From Annona cherimola (lineage: Eukaryota > Streptophyta > Magnoliopsida > Magnoliales > Annonaceae), in contig CM059973.1 in assembly GCA_030490835.1 (NCBI GenBank), positions 61,384,008-61,448,007 on the forward strand: 64,000 nucleotides of DNA, given 5' to 3'. The notes beneath the pieces were generated by a model, which saw only the letters and a program-made list of their open reading frames with translations, made no database searches and had not been told where the DNA came from. The number at the start of each line of letters is the position of its first letter. The first letter of the stretch is position 1. Below, piece after piece: positions 24,101 to 36,044 of this stretch. The position numbers were made by a program, and so were the translations under genes.

Positions 24101-27100
24101 TAGATGTTATATTAATTAATATCATTTCACTCCTATAGAAGTTGAGTCATCCCCAGTTCGCTGTCTGGTTCCTCAAGCAACACGTGCCGTTTGTGGGGCT
24201 GATTTCACAGTGTGGTTATCTTCCGTTGAAGGAGCTTCGATACTGTATGTTCTTTGGTTCTATATTTTTAGTAGTCTTTTTCCAAAGTGCTTAACCATTC
24301 GTTCTGCCTTGATTGCATACAGCATTCTAAAATGGTTGCTGATTGCGAGATTTTGATTTGATGCAGTACAGCTGGTCTTCCACAGTATGGCCAACTTGGA
24401 CATGGTACTGATAATGAGGTGAGTTATCATACAGAAAAGGTCCTATATGTCACAATGAAGTTCTGATTTTGTAGAACATCAAGAAATTTTGTTATTTGTT
24501 TTGACTTTTTCAATGATGACTTGCAGTATAATGTTAAAGAAAGTTCAGTGAAACTTGCTTATGAAGCTCAGCCTCGTCCACGAGCAATAGCTTCATTTTC
24601 TAGCAAAACTATAGTGAAAGTTGCTTGTGGAACAAACCATACAGGTTCTTATTTTCTGTCTTTATCCTATGGAAGGCTAGTGCATTTATTTTTTGTTCGA
24701 GATTGATATTGACCATTTCTCTAATTTGCATTTATTTATCCAGTTGCTGTGGATTCGAATGGCTTTGTATACACGTATGTATCCCTGATCTTCGGTAGTT
24801 TCTATATTAAATCTAATGCATTAAGGTAACATGCATGTTTGCAGAAAGTTCAGCATTGGTCAATAACAAGTTTTAATCATTAAATTGGATGAGTAGTCAT
24901 GCAATGAAATGCTGTGTATAGTACCCACCACTGTAGCTTTTTAAAACTGTCATCAGGAGTCTGAACTGACCGAAGGAGCATTTTATTTGATTTTACTAGA
25001 GAAAGTTGTTATTTTTCATTGTAACAGAATATATATCTGAGCTTACCATGAAGTTAAGTTCCTTTAATACCCACAATGAGTTAATTCACTAATTTGGTTA
25101 TCCTGTTTCAACTTTTAATCAATACAATCTAGTATCCACGTGGACCATGGTGTTGTGGTTTCACGCATTGTTTAATTAATTGAAATTTCTGTTTTGGATG
25201 TCCGTTGTCCCTTTCCTAGGAGTTTATTGCTATCCTTTCATACTTTCTCCGGCCGTGATATTCCTTATGGCGATTTTGCTTACATTTGCTGATGTCATCC
25301 ATCTAAAAGTGCTTTCCTGTTATGTTTTTTTAACCTTTTACTGGATATTTCAACACGATGCCATTCTGTTTTAATTTTTCACTAGTCTCTCTCTCTCGCT
25401 CTCTCTCCCCTCTCCTCTCCTCCCCCCGGCCCAACTAACTGTACTTCTGTTTCTTTTCAATTCAGGTGGGGATTTGGTGGATATGGAAGGTGTGGTTATT
25501 TGCAAGCATGATATTCATTGTCCAATCTTCAATCTGTGTGCAAGTGCTTCACATTATATACTATAACATGCAGGATCCTGGATGATGAATGCAACGATGC
25601 TTTCTTATTATTGTAAGTGAGATTTCATTGATATGTGACTTACTGATTTGGTGTGGTATGTAGGCTGGGACACAGAGAGCAGAAGGATGAGTGGGCTCCA
25701 CGTCTTGTTGAAGTCTTTCAGAAGCAAAATGTTTTACCTCCCACAGCTATTGTTTCAGCTGGTTCTGCTAACTCTGCTTGTACTGCTGGTATGCTTATGT
25801 TCTCTAGTCCTGATATAAGTCAGAAATCTTGATTACTTTTCATGTATTTGGTTGTGGACCTGATTTATGACCTTCTCTGCACTGTTGTTCTTGATTGATA
25901 TTACGTTTATGTTTTCTTTTCTTCCAGGAGGAGGTCAGTTGTATATGTGGGGGAAAGTAAAAAATACAGGTGATGACTGGATGTATCCCAAGCCTGTGAT
26001 GGATTTGAGGTTTGGAATTTTTGCTTTTTAACCTTTGATCTTTTTAACCTTTAATATGCTAGCATAATTAATTCAAGCCTTGGTATATTGTCTACCTGGG
26101 TAGATACTTGTATACTGGCTGTTCTTGTAAGCATCTCTTGACGATAGCAGCTTACATTTCCAGAATATTGGCATTCTCATCCGTTCATGGATTTTGGAGA
26201 TGTTTTGTGTATCTTTCTTTTTATCCCCATTTCTAGCTCTACTCAAGGAATGCTTGTTATGGATACAATACCCTCTCTATATACTCCTGAAGTGATCTTT
26301 TCTTCCAGCTGGGTTTGTTATTCATTGTGCTCCAGTATTGTTATTCTATTTTGTCCTAAAACCTGTATTTGCTATTCTTGTATTCTTTTTAAACTTTATT
26401 CTGTATTGACTTCTTTGCACTTCTGGGTCAGTGGCTGGAATATCCGATGCATGGATTCAGGTCACATGCACCACTTTTGTGGGGCAGATGAGTCATGTAT
26501 AAGCTGGGGTCATGCTCAATATGGAGAGCTAGGATATGGTCCTGCTGGACAGAAGTATGTAGTTTATTTATCATTTGTTCGTTGAGTTGCTACCTTGATT
26601 TCTGAGTTCTTTTCTCATGTAAATTCATCCTTCTTCACCACAGGTCATCAGCAAATCCCAAGAAAGTTGATATCCTTGAGGGTATTCATGTTCTTAGGTA
26701 TGTCTTTTGGAGTACAAATCTGTTTTCTTCCACTGTATCATCTGCTTGATTCTAACTGCTGCCTTACACAATGTCTCGTGCAGTGTTGCTTGTGGAATGG
26801 GGCATTCACTAGTAATTGTAGATAGGACAAACTTTAGTGACCGCTTGGAAAAGGTGATGAACATTCTGCTTAAGTAGTGCAGTGGCTTAATCTTATTTCA
26901 ATGTTAGTAAGATACTTTGGTCATAATTGATGGCCTGATCCTTAAACTGGAGGATTATCAAACCTTTAGAACTAATGGGACAGTAAGTGAACATTTGTTC
27001 ATCTTCATCATCACCTTAAGGCAATCACAACTAATTCTGGTCAGTGCATGAATTTTGTGCTGAAAATATTGTCATTGACAATTTATCATTGAAGAAATCT

Positions 27101-28427
27101 GAACCATTACCGAAGAGTGGAATTGAGGTAAAACTTGAAAATTTTACCAGAGAGTCCAGCATGGAAATGCCCAAGTCCAAATGACTTGGATTATGTAGAT
27201 CACACAGGAATTTTACTTCCACAAGGAATTGGATATACAGAACACCATTAACAAGCATTCTTTTTTGGATAAGTTTGTTTCATTTTTCATTCCAATGTTT
27301 GTATTCTTCTCATTTTCTTTTCAGACCCTTCATTACAAAAATTGTCTTTTCAACAACTATTCTGCTGAAAAAATTGACCCACTTTCTTTTCTTTATGCTT
27401 TCATATACATTGACAAAGTATACAATCATTATTTAATGAACTCCCATTTTAAATGGTGATTCCTTACTTATGCGTGGAGAGGCTGTAAAAGATCTTCATT
27501 GTGTTTCTTCATTTTGCAGCTTGAAGTCTTAGATGGTCCAACTCCAAATGAAGGTACACTAATGTTTTTTGAGAATTCCTTAAAATGAATTCAGATGCAA
27601 TTATTAAGGATGTGGTTGCTTGTCAATCATGACGACAGCATAATTGGACTCAGATATTCACCTTTAAAAGTATTAGGTGGGAAAAAAGGAACATGTAAGA
27701 CCTGGAATCTGGAAAGGCACGTAATGTACCTTAAAATTGCATGTTCAGGGCTTTCCTTCCTTTTTATTTTATTTGATCGTGTCACCCAACTTGGATGACT
27801 AGGCAATTGATGGAGGACAACTCCAGGGTTGGGTTATGAGACAAATGCCTCCACCCAACTTTGAACTCCGGACTTCTCACCCTGCACAACCGTAACTCAC
27901 TTGTGTCAACCACTTGGTCATCCAAGTGGTGATATGGTGACAATTTACAAGATGGATGAAGAAATTGATATCACTCTGATTATTCACAGTTTGACCTGCC
28001 AGTGTTTGTGCTCACCTGATCTTTATCTTGGATCTCTATTTATTCAAACCTGGAATTGAATTTGCTTTTGATACTTCTTGCAGTTCTAACAGAAACTGAA
28101 TCCCAAGAGCCTACCAAAAAGAAAAGTGCAAAGAAGGGAGCTGCTGATGCTACAAATTCGAGGAAAAGGAAGAAGTCCAAGGAACCCTCTTCAGAGTCGG
28201 AAGAGGAAGAGGAAAGTGGCGACGACAGTGAAGAGGAAGCAAATGGAGGGGCTCCCATGAAGAAGGGGCGTGGCGGTAGAGGTTCTAATCCTGTTCGTGG
28301 CAGGGGTGGAAAGAGGCCAACCACCCACGAGAAGAAAAGTTCTGGGCATCCCAGGGCAGACAAGAAGAGTTCTCAACCTGCTCGAGGTCGTGGAAAAGCT
28401 GGCAAAAGGGGAAAATCCCGCAAGTAA
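18139..28427 (+). CDS. RCC2: RCC2/TD-60-like RCC1-repeat protein
   Basis: Sixteen exons splice in frame to 534 residues: 18139-18328, 22324-22385, 22463-22530, 23287-23408, 24139-24244, 24367-24418, 24527-24644, 24744-24774, 25466-25489, 25664-25788, 25928-26009, 26432-26554, 26644-26697, 26784-26853, 27520-27553, 28084-28427. All introns are GT-AG. Residues about 18-410 carry RCC1 propeller repeats, seen as WGRNEKGQLGHG (80-91), FGWNKHGQLGTG (132-143), YGQLGHG (190-196), WGFGGYGRLGH (251-261) and WGHAQYGELGYG (352-363). The block WGFGGYGRLGHREQKDEW closely matches animal RCC2, which separates it from RCC1, a Ran exchange factor, and from UVR8. The tail (421-534) is charged: KRKK clusters, an S/E run and RG-rich stretches. 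It suggests nuclear targeting or nucleic-acid contact. Animal RCC2 carries its basic extension at the N-terminus, so the tail position differs. Animal RCC2 acts in mitosis and small-GTPase control; the plant role is inferred. Confidence 0.93.
18329..22323 (+). other. RCC2 intron 1 (3995 bp)
   Basis: The donor follows GGATGCT|GTAAGC and the acceptor is TTCATGCAG. The intron holds two small local duplications. A 31-bp block TTAAAGTGTCTCTACTATTC occurs at 19674 and 19759. A 59-bp-period pair TTTTGGAAG.GTTATTAAAA occurs at 20181 and 20240. Poly-T tracts lie near 21735. No transposon with clear ends was found. A long first intron is common in plant genes and may hold regulatory sequence. Confidence 0.7.
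24744..25489 (+). other. pair of small RCC2 exons (8 and 9)
   Basis: Exon 8 (24744-24774, 31 nt) and exon 9 (25466-25489, 24 nt) encode VAVDSNGFVYT and WGFGGYGR across split codons. Exon 9 holds most of the WGFGGYG core of one propeller blade. Both acceptors (TTTATCCAG, TTCAATTCAG) and donors (GTATGT, GTGTGG) are normal apart from the weaker exon 9 donor. A CT-rich tract at 25386-25428 precedes exon 9 by about 40 bp and may aid its recognition. Confidence 0.8.
27785..27935 (-). mobile_element. tRNA-derived SINE in RCC2 intron 15
   Basis: On the minus strand the block TGACCAAGTGGTTGA (27906-27920) is a box A. GAGTTCAAAGTTGG near 27855-27868 is a degenerate box B. The same family occurs at 9225-9345. 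It lies antisense inside intron 15, about 150 bp before exon 16. Exact ends and target duplication are not clear. Confidence 0.55.
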
Positions 28428-28740
28428 TGGTTTTCCCAATCCCTACTGAATTTTGTTGACTATTCAAATTGCAGTTGCCTGCTTTTGATTCCATCGAATT
28501 TTTACTGATAAGAATTATGCTCATTGTACACCTCTGGTCTTTATTTAAAGCAAAAAGGTGAAGGGGAAAGGGTCACAGGTTAAATTTAAAATCAGGTTTT
28601 GTTTTTCTTTTCTTCAGTTGTTATTTTCAGAATCAAGTTTACATGAGATGTTCTTGGTAGATACTGGGAGAGCTTCCCTCATTTTGTAATGTTGTTTCAA
28701 TATCATTGATTAAAATGTGATGTAAGCTCTGGTCAACTTG
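28428..28740 (+). other. RCC2 3' untranslated region (approximate)
   Basis: T-rich sequence follows the TAA stop. No canonical AATAAA is seen. TTTGTAATG (28683) and ATTAAAATG (28709) are plausible plant-type near-upstream elements, so the message probably ends near 28720-28760. Confidence 0.4.
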
Positions 28741-29130
28741 AATGTTGTCCTTTTTTTTTTTTAAAAAAAAATATATTTCCTCTTTCTGTTATCGTTTTCG
28801 TTTTTTTTTTTTTTGTCAATAGTCTGGATTATGTCTGCAACTTGCTATTTTGCGTCTATTTGATTTGGAGCCAATCTAGATGAGTGCATGAGCAACGCAA
28901 GGTGGAATTGTAAGTGCTACTTGGCTGATGACAGAAGATGTTGGAAAATACTTAGTGGCTTATAGGGTTTTTGTCAAAATAGACCCTCTAATATTGGCTA
29001 ATGTTTCATCAAAAAAAAAAAAAAAAGACTAATGGTAGATTGGGCTCTAGTTATAATATTGGCAGATTAATCCCTTAGTTAGGATATTGCAAAATGAACT
29101 TGAAGTTGACATGTGTGACAATTTTAGACG
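28741..29130. other. no gene recognised
   Basis: Several A and T runs (28749-28770, 28800-28815, 29009-29026). No coding sequence is supported. Confidence 0.45.
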
Positions 29131-29241
29131 TGAAGTGAAGTGAATATTGTTTTAAATGCTCCACTCATTTTATTTTAAAAGTTATTCAGCAATTATATAC
29201 CAGTATTCGAAGGATCATGATCGATGCAAGGCCTATGAATA
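29131..29241 (+). repeat. 111-bp direct repeat, left copy
   Basis: It matches 31911-32021 at about 85% by eye, from TGAAGTG to GCCTATGAATA. Both copies are 111 bp long and lie exactly 2780 bp apart. Neither has TG/CA LTR ends. Confidence 0.8.
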
Positions 29242-31910
29242 GTAAATGAAGATTCCATGCGGCCGGCTACATGGGTGCCCATATGCGTTTGGCTGCAAAA
29301 CCCATTTATAAATATGTAGACGTCCCATCGACCAAGTCAACAATAGCTACTAAAACATTATAGAGTTGATGATGATGGGGAGAACATGCATATGCAATAA
29401 CATAAAACAGGATGTAATATCAAATATTTCATAGATTATTTAAACTAGATGTCTCATCAAATCCAAATTGAGGTGTTTCCAAATGCTCAAATCCATAAAT
29501 TATATACGTTATGTCCTTCATACATAAAAAGTCAATATAAATAATTCTAAATCTGGATGCATCAGATCCTAGATGGACCTGGTATACCAATCCCATGTTG
29601 GTCTCCGCTTGCATACTCGCCATCTAAAATATGATAAATAAGGTGAGTTCGGGCAAACTTAGTAACTAGAACCAAGACATAAATCAGTGTTAAACAATAT
29701 GCATATTTTTCAATTAATTATAAATTGTATTCAAATAAGTACCATATGCATGCTTTTGACCAAGCATTTTACTAGTGTATCATACGTATGATCTTTTCAT
29801 TGCATAAGTTAAATCTAATAGAGAGGTTCGATTTGCCCCATCTTAAATCAGTGCAAAGCACGAGACAATCAAATGTGGAAACAACATACCAAACCAAACA
29901 ACAGGAGGTGTATCTGATATCCTGCCATGATCTCCATACATCCATTGCCTCGCCACAAACTTACAACCATGGCTCCGCTTAGATACATGTGTCCAAGCAT
30001 CAGTCTTTACATATTGGTCTCACAACAAATACCAACAAATAGCAAGTCACACTTACGGCTCCAAATATCACATCATAATAGCTGGACGACCGCGACTCCA
30101 AATATCATATCATAGCAAATAGTTGGACACATTCACGGTTCTGAGTATCACGTCACAACAACCGAATACAAATATGACTCCAAATATCACATCACAATAG
30201 CTAGACGCATTCATGGCTCCAAACATTAATATCACAATGGCGAGACAGTTTGTCCTGGTTCACAGCCATCAAAGGCTAAATCATATCCCGATCCCCAGTC
30301 AGTAGTATGTCACTGATCATCATCGGTGATCACCAACAACACTTTTCAATTAATATCTTCGGTCATGACACATGCTAATGCTAGCATCCAATGCACATGC
30401 ATATGTCAAAATATAATACTAAAATGCTTAGTTCATAAATTAAGTTCCAAATTCGGCATCTTAATAAATCACACTTTCAATCAAATTTAACCATTTCAAC
30501 AAAAACATAAATCATTGACATCTAATGCCTGAGAAATGCGTAAAACAATTAAATCGGTTCAAACAAAGTCCTACTTACCTCGTACTTCATTCCAAGCCAC
30601 TTAGATCCTATATATCTTTACTTTTAATAAGTCACTGAAACAATAATATTCTTTCAAAATTAATCATATGATTCTAATATTTAAATCCACCATTCAATAT
30701 CAAGTTTCCCTATTAAGAAATTCCATAAGTCCAATTATTTGGAATTTACAAAATTTTACAACAATTTATTTTACTCAAAATTCATAAAATAATCATGTAA
30801 ATATATCAAGTGGATTTGAACATGATATTCATGATTACACAACTATCGTCAACATTAACCATTTCAATCCAAATATTTATTCTTAAATGATACCAATGAT
30901 AACAATTATACTTTCATTCATTTACCACGCTTAGATTACCAACTAACAAAGACAGTCCTTTGGATTCAGTAAAATTTCACTTATATCAACTTTGATAATT
31001 TATCTTAATTAGAGTACGTGTTAAATACTAAGCTTGATCCTTAGAAGTTTTTGTTATTATCTTAATGGGCTATAATCAAGTTAAATATCCACCATTAAAA
31101 TTTTTTCCATCAATATCTCTTAATCACAACCTTCTATAGATAATCTAATCCAACTAATGCATTTATAATGTCCAAAAATGTATAAATCGATAGTTAAATT
31201 ATCAAAATCGGATATCGATATTAAAAGTTATGTCAAAAACACTTTTAACAGCTTACTAGTCATCATATGTTGCCAGCTTGAGCTACCACCAACATTTTTC
31301 AATGCTCGGAAAATGAGTTTTCACATAAAATATTTTTTAGAAACTATTCTGTGAATTTCTAGCCAATATAAGACTTTTTCAAAATATTTCATTCTTGAGG
31401 GGTTTTCTGCAATTTTTTCAAAAATTTTCTTATGAAACTCATTCACAAGTCAGTAGAGTATTCTATAATACTCTTTTTAGAAATATCTTCTGCAAATTTT
31501 CCAGCAAGATTTGGGTTTTTCTATAATTTCTTCAAAATAGGTACCTTTTTGCAAAATCACGAATTCAGGAAGGGTTTCTTCCTCCCTCTCTTGTACTTCT
31601 GGGCACATATTTGGGTTCCTTATTTAATATAGATTCGTCAAATACTTTTCTTTTCGTAAGAGTTTAAAAAAAAAGTGGATGAATTACAAAAGCTTAAAAT
31701 TCTCATTGAATTTTCAACAATAAAGTATAAAAACTTTCACTTACCTAATTAGTGCACCCACGAAGGGATTTACCGGAATGGATATGAGAATCTAGTAAAA
31801 TTTCTTTTAAATCTTAACTCCATGGCCTTTGTTTCTATCTTTGTGTCTGCGTTCTGTATGTGCGGAACTTCTGGAGTGCGTTGCTGGTTTGCTCGCCAAC
31901 ACTCTCCAAA
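29242..31910 (-). mobile_element. possible decayed LTR-type element between direct repeats
   Basis: On the minus strand a GGTAAGTGAAAG donor-like site near 31745 and a long AT-rich, gene-free body recall plant Gypsy LTRs. No protease, reverse transcriptase or integrase motif was found. It contains a degenerate short repeat at 30050-30250. The enclosing 111-bp direct repeats could mark a duplication instead. Class uncertain. Confidence 0.35.
30050..30250 (+). repeat. degenerate tandem repeat, about 40-bp unit
   Basis: Five units carry variants of GGCTCCAAATATCACATCA followed by CAATAGCTGGACGCATTCA. They start near 30057, 30094, 30137, 30176 and 30215. The units differ in length and sequence. 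Confidence 0.7.
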
Positions 31911-32021
31911 TGAAGTGGATTGAATATTATTTTAAATGCTTAACTCATTTTATCTTTAAAATTATTCGGCAAATGTATACTAGTATTCGAAGGATCATGA
32001 TCATTGCAAGGCCTATGAATA
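31911..32021 (+). repeat. 111-bp direct repeat, right copy
   Basis: Partner of 29131-29241. It carries the same TAGTATTCGAAGGATCATGA core. Confidence 0.8.
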
Positions 32022-33189
32022 ATATAGGGTTTTCTCTCTCATTATAGGCTTTTTTACTTCTAATTTTCGATTTTTGTTATTTGGTCGAAATGGTTTTCGT
32101 TGTCCTTCAATTCCCTTGTAAGGAAAGGTTTCGTCGAAATTTTTTTATTAGTTTTTTAACAAAAAATCTGGAAATCAAAATATAAATTTCAACTTTTATT
32201 GGAGAACTAGTTTTCGACTTGCTTTAGGCATTGGTTTTTGCGCTGATTAATAGCTTTAAAAATGAATCTTTTCCGTCCATAAGATATGAATCTTTCCAAT
32301 TTTCTGGGAGGCAATTTTCTTATATGGTGATGTCTCGTCTAGGGTGAAATTCGGGTAGTGTCAACCCTAATTGTTCCAGCCTTAATTTGATGTGGGTTTA
32401 CATTTCCTTCTTAGTTTTAGGGTTAAGCTTGGTTGAAAAATGCAACTCATTTTACATAAATTAGGTTAAACTTATAACTTTTCAATAACTTTGAAATTTT
32501 TTTTTTTTTAAAATTTGCTCTATTCTTAATTCACCAATTATTTTGATATCTCTTGTATGATTGTTAAAGTGGTTCAACCTTTCTCTCTTCTTCAAGAATA
32601 CAATTCTTTTGTGCTTAAAAATTTCTTTGGTTATTTAATTTCCTTTTAATGATTCCAAACATGATTTTATTTTCCAACACTTGGCACGAAATTGATTTTA
32701 TTTAAAATAGAGTTGATCTTAGCCCAATATAATTTAGACGTGATTATTTTGCACTCCTAATTAATGACCTTACCCCAAAATATAAAAATTTGAATTTCTT
32801 TTAAAAATCTTTGTGGATTCAATTTCAGTAAAGGCACTTTCGGAACAGGCATGCTACATGGGCAAAGCGTATTTTCCAGTTTAGATTGTCTTTCTGTATA
32901 ACCAGGTTATACGGGAGACGAACCAGATGAGAATTCGGCCCGACCCTTTGCATGTGAGGGTGAGTGTCAAAGCGCATAATGTTTTCCACTTGCCATGCAT
33001 TACTCCACCATCTTCAATTTCAAGCACTACACATGCCACAACTGTCATCATATTCATGTGAACCTCATAATACTAGCATACCCTAAATGTGATTCTGACA
33101 CCTTGGCTCAGTCATCAATGCATGCATGCGTGGCCAAGTCTGACCATCAAGACCATATACATGTTAAATGTTAAAGGGCTTTGCGCATG
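32022..33189. other. no gene recognised
   Basis: AT-rich intergenic DNA. A slightly GC-richer patch at 32835-32965 (CGGAACAGGC, CGGGAGACG) has no ORF I can identify. Confidence 0.4.
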
Positions 33190-33685
33190 GAGTGGTTTCA
33201 TGTAACTTTTTTTATTTTTATAATCTTAATATTTTTGAGACATTGATATTTGATAGAAAATTCATTTCTTTCGTTCCATTTGAATAATCAAGAGATAAAT
33301 TTTCATCGAAATTAAAGTTCACGTGAGTCACATTAGTTTAAAAATATATATTCATATCCAAATTATTAAAAATGCTTAGATGCATTCACATATATATTAA
33401 AATATAATAATATTTTATACAATTATTTATCCACATAGAAATTATGTTTAGATAGTTTAGATGTTGAAAATATAATTTTAAAATTGTTATTTAGTATTAA
33501 ATTATTTTACTATGTTGATTTTATATATTTATGAATGGAACTCATACACAATGATATTAAACAAATAAGAGAGTTTTTATAATAATATAACTAATGATAA
33601 ATGTAATAAATAAAGTGAATTTTCTGTTAATCATCAAGGATGAAAAAAAGGGATAGGTTATATAGAAAAAAAGATTTCATAGAAT
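33190..33685. mobile_element. MITE family B copy 3
   Basis: It follows copy 2 over its length, from GGTTTCATGTAAC to GATTTCATAGAATTGG. The core ATTATGTTTAGATAGTTTAG is intact. Target duplication not identified. Confidence 0.6.
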
Positions 33686-34108
33686 TGGAGCCCTCTGTTA
33701 AAAACATACGTACTCAAGTATCAACATACCAATCAGTAGTTTATTTCTTTTTACTGATTTCAGTTAAACAAGCATTTCCCCCCAAAAACATCGATACGGC
33801 TGTTGGATCTTGTTAGATTTGGCAATACCCATGTCATGGTAAAACAATGAACATACTAGCTCGCTGGATTTTTATCTTGAAGATATGTCTTAATAAGAGG
33901 GTATGTATATCCATTCCTTGACATGGACTTAAGAATCTGTAAAATTTTAATTATCTTACAACCTCAAAAATCATCTTTTTCTTCATTACTTGTGAAATTA
34001 AAGAAAAAATATTTTATTGATATTATCATTTGCTATATTTTTTTATTGGAATGCAATCCAGCTAGACATGTCACTACATAATTATTATATTATTACTCTT
34101 ATGATTTT
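33686..34108. other. no gene recognised
   Basis: AT-rich DNA between two MITE-type elements. Nothing further is seen. Confidence 0.4.
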
Positions 34109-34334
34109 GGGTAATTTGCAAATACATCTACATAGTTTGCATATATTTGCAAATTACCTACGTTGTCATGGCGCTTTTATGGTGTGAATATATTTGCAAA
34201 TATATGCAAATTATGCGGGTATATTTGCAATTTCAAGAACTAAATGGATATTTTTGTAATATAGTCAAACTATATGAGTGTATTTGTGTATTTGCAATAT
34301 AGTCAAACTATGTAGATATAGTTACAAATTTCCC
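34109..34334. mobile_element. shorter hairpin element related to 1535-1924
   Basis: The left end is GGGTAATTTGCAAATACATC. The right end reads GGGAAATTTGTAACTATATC on the minus strand. The interior has repeated ATATTTGCAAAT phrases in both directions. The 9-bp flanks do not match, so the insertion is old or rearranged. Confidence 0.55.
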
Positions 34335-34772
34335 TTTTTGCATAAATTTTAGATATGTTTATGCAATTTTCTGAATTTATTTAATTAACTTTTGGGGGAT
34401 TTGAGTAGGGTACCCAATTAACCTACTTTGATTTGGGTAGGATAAGGTAAATTTTTTTTGATATCTTTATTTATAAATTACCCTTATCTTTTTATTAAAA
34501 ATAGAATCTACAAAGAATTTGTATCACTGAAATAACTATTTAAATATTTAAATTACTAAATGAACTTTAAATACTCACATTAATACCCACATGAGCAACT
34601 ATCTTGGTTGGTCTTGAATACATACGATATGTAACTTACCCTACCTAAATTAAAGTTGGTTTGGTGAGTACTCTGTAGAAGTTGTATTTTCAAAAATACT
34701 TAATAATTCTGTAATTATTAATTTTAAAATTTAATTGATCATAATTGCAAGTATAACCACTTAATTTTAAAT

Positions 34773-35172
34773 GAGGAGTCATTTTATTAGCCTAGGCTAA
34801 GCAAATACCCTGCTTAGTCCATTTTAAAAAACTTATTTATAACAATTTTTTTCTTTTTTCTTTATACACTTGTTTATATATATATATATATATGTATTTA
34901 CCATATGAACCAAGTTTTATCATTTTTGGATATGTGTATCTATTTTTTTAATTTTTTAAAGATAGGGGTATTCTAAGTATATATATACACACAGATGTTT
35001 AAAAATCTAAAAAAATATATGCACATACTTAAAATGGTAAAAATTGATTTATATGTTAAATATACTTAGATAAACAAGTGTATGAAGAAAAAATAAAAAA
35101 ATCGTTGTAAATGAGTTTTTTGAGGTGGGCTGAGTAGGACATTTGCTTAACCCAAGCTAACAAAATTATTTT
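34773..35172. mobile_element. MITE family C copy 5
   Basis: It starts GAGGAGTCATTTTATTAGCC and ends TTAACCCAAGCTAACAAAA, with the family C interior and a TA run at 34867-34892. The target duplication is unclear. Confidence 0.7.
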
Positions 35173-35742
35173 TTTTTAAAAATTATAAATATATTCATAT
35201 AGTCTGTATATAGTTACAAAATATACACACATTGTAACAGTGCTGTGACAGCACTATGACGAAACCGTGAGAGTGAAAGTATATTTGTAGGGAAAGTGAT
35301 TAAATGCACCTCGGTGAAAAATCCATTTTTAAAATTTTTTGAAAATTTTAAATAAAATTATTGATATAAGTGTATTTAAAATATGTATTAAGTTTTATCA
35401 TAAGTTTTATCATTTTTGGAGATGAATATATATTTTTTGATTTTTAAAAATAAGAGGGTTTTTGTTATTTTTAAATGACTAAAATACTATACATCATTAA
35501 AAATGATAAAACTTAATTTATAGATTAAATATACCTAAATTAATACTTTTATAAAAATTTAAAAAAATTAAAAAATGAAATTTTCACTTGGATGCACTAA
35601 AATTTTAATGCATCTAGGTGCAATGAATTACTTTTCATATTCACATATTTATATAAACAATGCGAGTGTATTTATAATTTTTAAAAATTAGTATATTTAT
35701 AATTATAATTAAACTATGCATGTATGAGGCCTAATTATATAT
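35173..35742. mobile_element. decayed hairpin-type sequence split by a TGCACC MITE
   Basis: Phrases ATATACACACATTG and GTATATTTGTAGGG at left, with GTGTATTTATAATT at right, echo the hairpin family. The MITE at 35293-35636 lies between them. Confidence 0.4.
35293..35636. mobile_element. MITE family D (TGCACC ends)
   Basis: The left end is AAAGTGATTAAATGCACCTC. The right end on the minus strand is GAAAAGTAATTCATTGCACC. The arms continue inverted for over 100 bp. Non-coding. Confidence 0.65.
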
Positions 35743-35980
35743 GATTAGTTGTATATAGGCTCTTTAAATAATATTTTTTCTATTTTATTTTGCTTTTTTT
35801 TATAAATTTTTTAAAAAGTCTATGTAATCTATATATCAAGTTTTTCTTTTTTATAATATTTTTACATATTTATTTTTATTTTTTAAAATTTAATTTTTTA
35901 CTGAAATACCTTTGAAATTGATGGATTTTTAAAAATAAAAAATAGAAAAATATTATATGGGAGCCTAGATATGACTAATC
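35743..35980. mobile_element. small TIR element (GATTAGT ends)
   Basis: The left end is GATTAGTTGTATATAGGCTC and the right end on the minus strand is GATTAGTCATATCTAGGCTC, a strong 20-bp inverted repeat. The interior is AT-rich and non-coding. Confidence 0.7.
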
Positions 35981-36044
35981 TTATCAGGCGATGTGTGTAT
36001 ATTTGTAGATTACTAATATTTTTAATCTCTCTAATGGGTACAAA

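Noticed and set aside
28040..28524. Minus-strand ORFs of 79-107 codons over the last RCC2 exon
   Set aside because: They are antisense shadows of the Lys/Glu-rich tail coding sequence.
30050..30250. Possible CRISPR-like array
   Set aside because: Units vary in length and sequence, there are no uniform spacers, and the context is plant nuclear DNA.
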